A stretch of 64,000 nucleotides of DNA from Oxyruncus cristatus (lineage: Eukaryota > Chordata > Aves > Passeriformes > Cotingidae). Shown piece after piece: positions 62,801-64,000 of the stretch. The DNA is taken from contig VXAY01002198.1 in assembly GCA_013399855.1 (NCBI GenBank), positions 181,761-245,760 on the forward strand. The letters run 5' to 3'. Under the pieces are notes generated by a model. That model was given only the letters and a program-made list of their open reading frames with translations, was not told where the DNA came from and ran no database searches. Numbering within the stretch: position 1 is the stretch's first letter; every line of letters begins with the position of its first letter. The position numbers were made by a program, and so were the translations under genes.

Positions 62801-63620
62801 GTCCTATACACTGTTAATTGGTATTTTTGTTTCTGTTAGATTCCTTATTCCACTGCTGTCCCAGTAAATTGTTTGCTGTTATCTAAATCCCTGATCTTTT
62901 GTGCCTCCAATTCCCCTCTTCATCCATTGGGAACACTAAATTAGGGAATACCGTTCCTAAACCACGACAAGATCACAGTTCAATGTCCATTCCAACCCTG
63001 CACACACCAGTCCACGCTCCAGGCCCCACCCAGCATGAGGACACCACTGTCAGGGATGTGTTGTGAAGAGTTCCGTGTCACCTCCAGGGATTCCCCTCTC
63101 ACCTCACAGGATACTCACACTTTTCTGATGAATCCTAGAAAAACTTGTGTATGGGGCCAGGAACTTTGTGGACACATTTTCGTGAGGACAAGAAATGAGG
63201 ATGCTTTTCTAAGGGAGGAAAGAGAGGGGGAAAAAAAGGAATTAGAGGTGCTGTTGGTCCTGCTGAGGAGGAGCTGTGACTCGGAGCCAGCTGTGGGATC
63301 CCAGAGCCCGGAAACTCATGGAAGGGCCAGTGCTGGGCTGGTCTCCCAAGGATGCAGGTGGGAAGGGACACACAGCCCCATCCCTGTGGCATGTCCCAGA
63401 GCATCTCCAGGGATGTGCCCAGCGGGAGGTTGGGATGGCTGGACAGGACCCTGCAGTGCGGCAGCTTTGGGCTGTCAGTGTCCCCCCCTTTCTGTCACCC
63501 CCTCCAGCACTGGCACCTTGGTGACTTCCTGGACCAGGAATCCCTCGGAGGCTGCGATGTCCGGGATGCCCTCGGAGCTGAGCCCGCGGCGGGTGACACT
63601 GCCATACAGGGTGGGCTTCC
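53818..63620 (-). CDS. PAAF1: PAAF1, proteasomal ATPase-associated factor 1, exons 2-11 (partial, exon 1 off the right edge)
   Basis: PAAF1 is a WD40 protein, related to yeast Rpn14, that binds the ATPase ring of the 19S proteasome regulator and controls its assembly with the 20S core. Exons on minus: 63620-63517, 63208-63119, 59014-58916, 58167-58017, 56441-56247, 55960-55869, 55734-55619, 54587-54505, 54317-54235, 53895-53818. All GT-AG and in phase, giving 362 residues and TAA. The human protein has 392 residues with about 30 from exon 1, so nothing beyond exon 1 is missing. WD-type blades are visible at GTMKIW, AQLKIW, GTARLW and GNIYQLD. I searched 63,621-64,000 for exon 1 and see only a repeat array there. 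The intron between the second and third visible exons holds three antisense mobile elements, including an LTR-flanked two-ORF element, but no exon is damaged. The 3' end lies roughly 100-200 bp from the DNAJB13 promoter. Confidence 0.96.
54235..54317 (-). CDS. PAAF1: PAAF1 exon 10
   Basis: Encodes [15 protein letters not shown]...DCDPVYK. Enters with two bases of a split Gly codon and leaves in phase 0. Donor gtaagg. Confidence 0.94.
54505..54587 (-). CDS. PAAF1: PAAF1 exon 9
   Basis: Encodes [26 protein letters not shown], one WD blade. Acceptor ttccag, donor gtaatt. Confidence 0.94.
54640..54790 (+). mobile_element. CR1 LINE 3' end in PAAF1 intron
   Basis: Forward CR1 terminus: gccgggttggacaggacttg, gagcaacctgggctagtgga, ggtgtccctgcccatggcag, ggtcccttccaacccaaacc, attccacgattc. 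About 150 bp, antisense to PAAF1. Confidence 0.92.
54950..55310. repeat. Long AT-rich tract in PAAF1 intron
   Basis: About 350 bp almost free of G and C, made of tatata, ataata and taatta words. It is probably an expanded and decayed TA-type microsatellite. Confidence 0.85.
55619..55734 (-). CDS. PAAF1: PAAF1 exon 8
   Basis: Encodes [16 protein letters not shown]...[17 protein letters not shown]. Phase 0 acceptor (atttccag), donor AG|gtgagt. Confidence 0.96.
55869..55960 (-). CDS. PAAF1: PAAF1 exon 7
   Basis: Encodes [22 protein letters not shown] and GLQSRQ. The first base of the exon completes a Ser codon split with exon 6. Donor gtaagg. Confidence 0.95.
56247..56441 (-). CDS. PAAF1: PAAF1 exon 6
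   Basis: 195 bp encoding [27 protein letters not shown] and the [14 protein letters not shown] region, a WD blade. Acceptor catgcag, donor CCCA|gtaagg. Confidence 0.96.
57130..57200 (-). mobile_element. Possible CR1 tail in PAAF1 intron
   Basis: attatggaattggaagggac followed by ctccaagacattctagttcc and caatcaccaaattgcactag resembles the inverted 3' end of a CR1. Short and decayed. Confidence 0.55.
57602..57642. repeat. A-rich tract
   Basis: Poly-A followed by accaaaaaaacgaaacaaaa-type words inside a PAAF1 intron. Confidence 0.8.
58017..58167 (-). CDS. PAAF1: PAAF1 exon 5
   Basis: 151 bp encoding [36 protein letters not shown] and [10 protein letters not shown]: a complete WD40 repeat with its GH and W landmarks. 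Acceptor ttttccag, donor GGAG|gtacag. Confidence 0.96.
58916..59014 (-). CDS. PAAF1: PAAF1 exon 4
   Basis: 99 bp, 33 codons in phase 0: [30 protein letters not shown]. Acceptor ctcctgcag, donor gtaaga. Confidence 0.96.
59171..59803 (+). mobile_element. Solo LTR in PAAF1 intron (same family as 16.7 kb)
   Basis: Begins tgtagccttagttgc and ends about gaaacaacgaca. It aligns in order with 16,694-17,277, including the tandem taatgcatatg units (here at about 59,581-59,635) and gctgaacaaag. It is antisense to PAAF1. It does not resemble the LTRs of the neighbouring two-ORF element. I see no clear target-site duplication. A CR1 follows directly. Confidence 0.8.
59812..60232 (+). mobile_element. CR1 LINE 3' fragment in PAAF1 intron
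   Basis: Forward CR1: ggagctgggggggctcagcc, tggagcaaaggaggctcagg, ggttggacatcaggagggat, ggtcaggccttggcaggggc, tgcccagggaggtttggagt, ending in ggcactcagtgctctgcgct and gatcggacacagggtgg. It lacks the usual final tail and lies between the solo LTR and the two-ORF element. Confidence 0.9.
60324..60627 (+). repeat. 5' LTR of the two-ORF element
   Basis: Right end (cctaaaccacgcca) is firm from comparison with the 3' copy; left end is estimated from where similarity to the 3' LTR start fades. CpG-rich in its middle (60,410-60,500), unlike the 3' copy. Confidence 0.6.
60727..61323 (+). CDS. ORF1 of the LTR element: 198-residue putative membrane protein
   Basis: ATG at 60,727 lies in a good initiation context (G at -3, G at +4) about 100 bp past the 5' LTR. 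The protein begins with a hydrophobic, aromatic stretch, then has a clear membrane-spanning segment at about residues 36-56 ([19 protein letters not shown]). A basic central part follows (about 120-150, [16 protein letters not shown]), then a charged C-terminus. I do not recognise a family. It ends at TGA 61,321-61,323; the frame stays open for another 401 codons. It may be a leader fused by readthrough to the Gag-like part, an independent accessory protein, or an older fusion now broken by a stop. Confidence 0.6.
   Translation: MDTGWLHVFLWVMLFSPYYKHPFEPILKYYPRAKKGLGAVLVLCIAIVICDVTLHVHQSNNNPARSAGRTGKGYFLQVFHRDYSFRTHTRGFELPFNVMQNILALLYLPSFLGTVYNTFRAVVRTVLRKIRGFFSRAFQALVPTVYNQEWQGRWQKIGWLLEDYFPSVLWKFTPEQLQDPDKMAEHLKEKCRDNSREE
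61324..62529 (+). CDS. ORF2 of the LTR element: Gag-like protein with C-terminal RING-H2 finger, no own ATG
   Basis: In frame with ORF1 and open from the codon after its TGA to TAG at 62,527-62,529. Order: about 30 residues of hydrophobic/arginine character, three 25-residue repeats (61,417-61,641), an acidic linker, a region of about 190 residues (61,720-62,270) that I judge related to the Gag-like ORFs of avian endogenous retroviruses, a short linker and a RING-H2 finger (62,311-62,430). The RING ligands are in order C-x2-C-x12-C-x-H-x2-H-x2-C-x10-C-x2-C, all present, so zinc binding and E3 ubiquitin-ligase activity are plausible. A basic tail (SKRKAK) follows. The usual Gag CCHC knuckle is absent. 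The first in-frame ATG is inside the RING, so translation would need readthrough of the TGA, a non-AUG start (a GTG stands at 61,456) or splicing. Similarity to Gag is from memory of the family, not a search. Confidence 0.65.
   Translation, partial: LIALCWALASAYRALLDARQLPRGEGRTTITAATQTAAGALPGAVLPVPKKSKSKSVATQTATEPLPEAVAPVPKKSKSKSVATQTAADPLLGAVVPVQKKSKSKSGLLVRHEEETGSSEEEEAGTVLTLQCPCLDRLRHIRKYFRRQLNESVLAWLARCWAFGAQDITLDGREARSLGCLAWKVHIDKGIGKRAEPLSLWKRLLSSVKELYPAKNDLFALRNVWWNLEEGLQYLRELAVLQVLYDETVREEFPLDPGRAFCSFFTWHWLRESTPCLYSKTFPAIGWSARLTVNRLVARLCQYHEELSRLAGVKLLPSNSLFKNRHRNLCRVCYEMLGKDMCELRCGHEFHRECIETAVLQLSGICPVCRSPAFLATDIPELPTWNNRSKRKAKLWMSGAF
61417..61641 (+). repeat. Three tandem 75-bp coding repeats
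   Basis: Units at 61,417-61,491, 61,492-61,566 and 61,567-61,641. Each encodes 25 residues with an ATQTA core near the start and a KKSKSKS basic end. Because the unit is a multiple of three, frame is kept. Units 2 and 3 are the most alike. Confidence 0.92.
62311..62430 (+). other. RING-H2 zinc-binding domain coding segment
   Basis: All eight ligands (C3H2C3) are present with canonical spacing, including the CGHEFH centre and CPVC end. A Pro follows the seventh Cys as in most active RING E3 ligases. This differs from retroviral nucleocapsid knuckles, which are CCHC. Confidence 0.9.
62701..62712 (+). promoter_or_regulatory. Polypurine tract of the LTR element
   Basis: aaggggtgggga, all purine but one base, directly abuts the 3' LTR start. 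This is the position and composition of the plus-strand primer of retroviruses. Confidence 0.6.
62713..62969 (+). repeat. 3' LTR of the two-ORF element
   Basis: Starts tgtcctggttc after the purine tract and ends accacgaca. About 257 bp. Shares its last 120 bp with the 5' copy at visibly reduced identity, and a weaker match near its start. Confidence 0.65.
63119..63208 (-). CDS. PAAF1: PAAF1 exon 3
   Basis: 90 bp, 30 codons in phase 0, encoding [24 protein letters not shown]. Acceptor cctcccttag, donor gtgagt. It lies only about 150 bp from the 3' LTR of the antisense element. Confidence 0.95.
63517..63620 (-). CDS. PAAF1: PAAF1 exon 2
   Basis: 104 bp; two bases complete a Gly codon from exon 1, then 34 codons including [12 protein letters not shown] and [12 protein letters not shown]. 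Acceptor tttcccccag; donor AAG|gtgcca is weak, but phase and similarity support it. Confidence 0.93.
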
Positions 63621-63639
63621 CTGGGGGAAAAGGGGCAGC

Positions 63640-64000
63640 CCTGAGCCCCACAGCACAGAGCCCCTCAGCCCACCCTCCCTGATGCACAGGGACCCAAACC
63701 CCCCCAGCCCCCCCTAATCCACAGGGATCCCAAACACTCCCAGCCCTTCCTTAGCCACAGGGACCCCAAACAACTCCAACCCCTCCTACCCCACACAGAC
63801 CCCACACGGTCCCCAAACACCAACAACCCTTCCTAATTCAGGGGTATCCCCCCATAGTCCCCTTCCCCTCCTAACCCACAGGGACCCTAAAATGAGCCCA
63901 GTAATGACAGGAACCCACCTCCTCTTCAACCACAGAGACCCCCCCAGCCACCCGCATTCCCTCCTCACCCAGAGGGTCCCCAAATGCTCCCCCCTCCCCC
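63640..64000. repeat. Degenerate C-rich minisatellite in PAAF1 intron 1
   Basis: Repeated units of roughly 45-55 bp built on the pattern cacagggaccccaaac...ccagcccctcctaa, running to the edge of the window. It explains the long proline-rich and glycine-rich open frames here. No exon 1 of PAAF1 is visible in it. Confidence 0.8.

Larger units (their letters stand above)
60324..62969 (+). mobile_element. Short LTR-flanked endogenous retrovirus-like element with two in-frame ORFs (Gag-like plus RING)
   Basis: The stretches ending at 60,627 and 62,969 share the block gtgcctccaattcccctct and the terminus cctaaaccacg-ca, and further upstream an acagggtt...ttt block, so they are a pair of LTRs. A purine-rich tract (about 62,701-62,712) directly precedes the tgtcctggtt start of the 3' LTR, as expected for a plus-strand primer. 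I find no convincing primer-binding site, protease, reverse transcriptase, integrase or envelope. The interior is filled by a 198-codon ORF, a TGA and a 401-codon open frame in the same reading frame. The element is about 2.65 kb, antisense in a PAAF1 intron. The LTRs have drifted well apart while the ORFs are open, so either the ORFs are maintained or the LTRs were never identical. LTR outer limits are approximate. Confidence 0.75.

Noticed and set aside
63621..64000. PAAF1 exon 1 within the window
   Set aside because: The expected start and the acidic N-terminal stretch are not found in any minus-strand frame; the sequence is a minisatellite.

Overview
The window looks like nuclear DNA from a bird, probably a songbird. 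It carries many CR1 LINE fragments, LTR elements and compact multi-exon genes, and the tandem gene pair PAAF1-DNAJB13 sits in conserved vertebrate order. The species cannot be read from the sequence. Coding content is confined to the right quarter, about 49.4-64.0 kb.

Layout. 1-49.3 kb: I find no gene I can support. It holds unique-looking non-coding DNA, a few CR1 pieces, one solo LTR (16.7-17.3 kb), simple repeats including a 150-bp GGAT array at 37.4 kb, a CpG-dense patch at 38.5 kb, and a 4-base N gap at 8,576 flanked by what looks like a false duplication. 49.4-53.3 kb, minus strand: complete 8-exon DNAJB13 (319 codons). 53.5-63.6 kb, minus strand: PAAF1 from its second exon to its stop (10 exons, 362 residues visible); exon 1 lies beyond the right edge. 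Every exon was placed by reading the reverse strand, checking GT-AG sites and requiring reading phase to close across each junction.

The 3' end of PAAF1 and the start of DNAJB13 are only about 100-200 bp apart, head to tail. The DNAJB13 start region carries a near-perfect RFX X-box, an ETS-like site and a ZNF143-type element, which fits a ciliary gene. PAAF1 is a WD40 regulator of the 26S proteasome; DNAJB13 is an axonemal radial-spoke J-protein.

The 4.1-kb PAAF1 intron between 59,015 and 63,118 holds three mobile elements in antisense: a solo LTR, a CR1, and a short LTR-flanked element (about 60.32-62.97 kb). The last is the most interesting object here. It has no protease, polymerase or envelope genes. 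It has a 198-codon membrane-protein ORF, one TGA, and then a further 401 in-frame codons encoding three 25-residue repeats, a Gag-like region and a C-terminal RING-H2 finger. The downstream frame has no ATG before the RING, while the flanking LTRs are clearly diverged.
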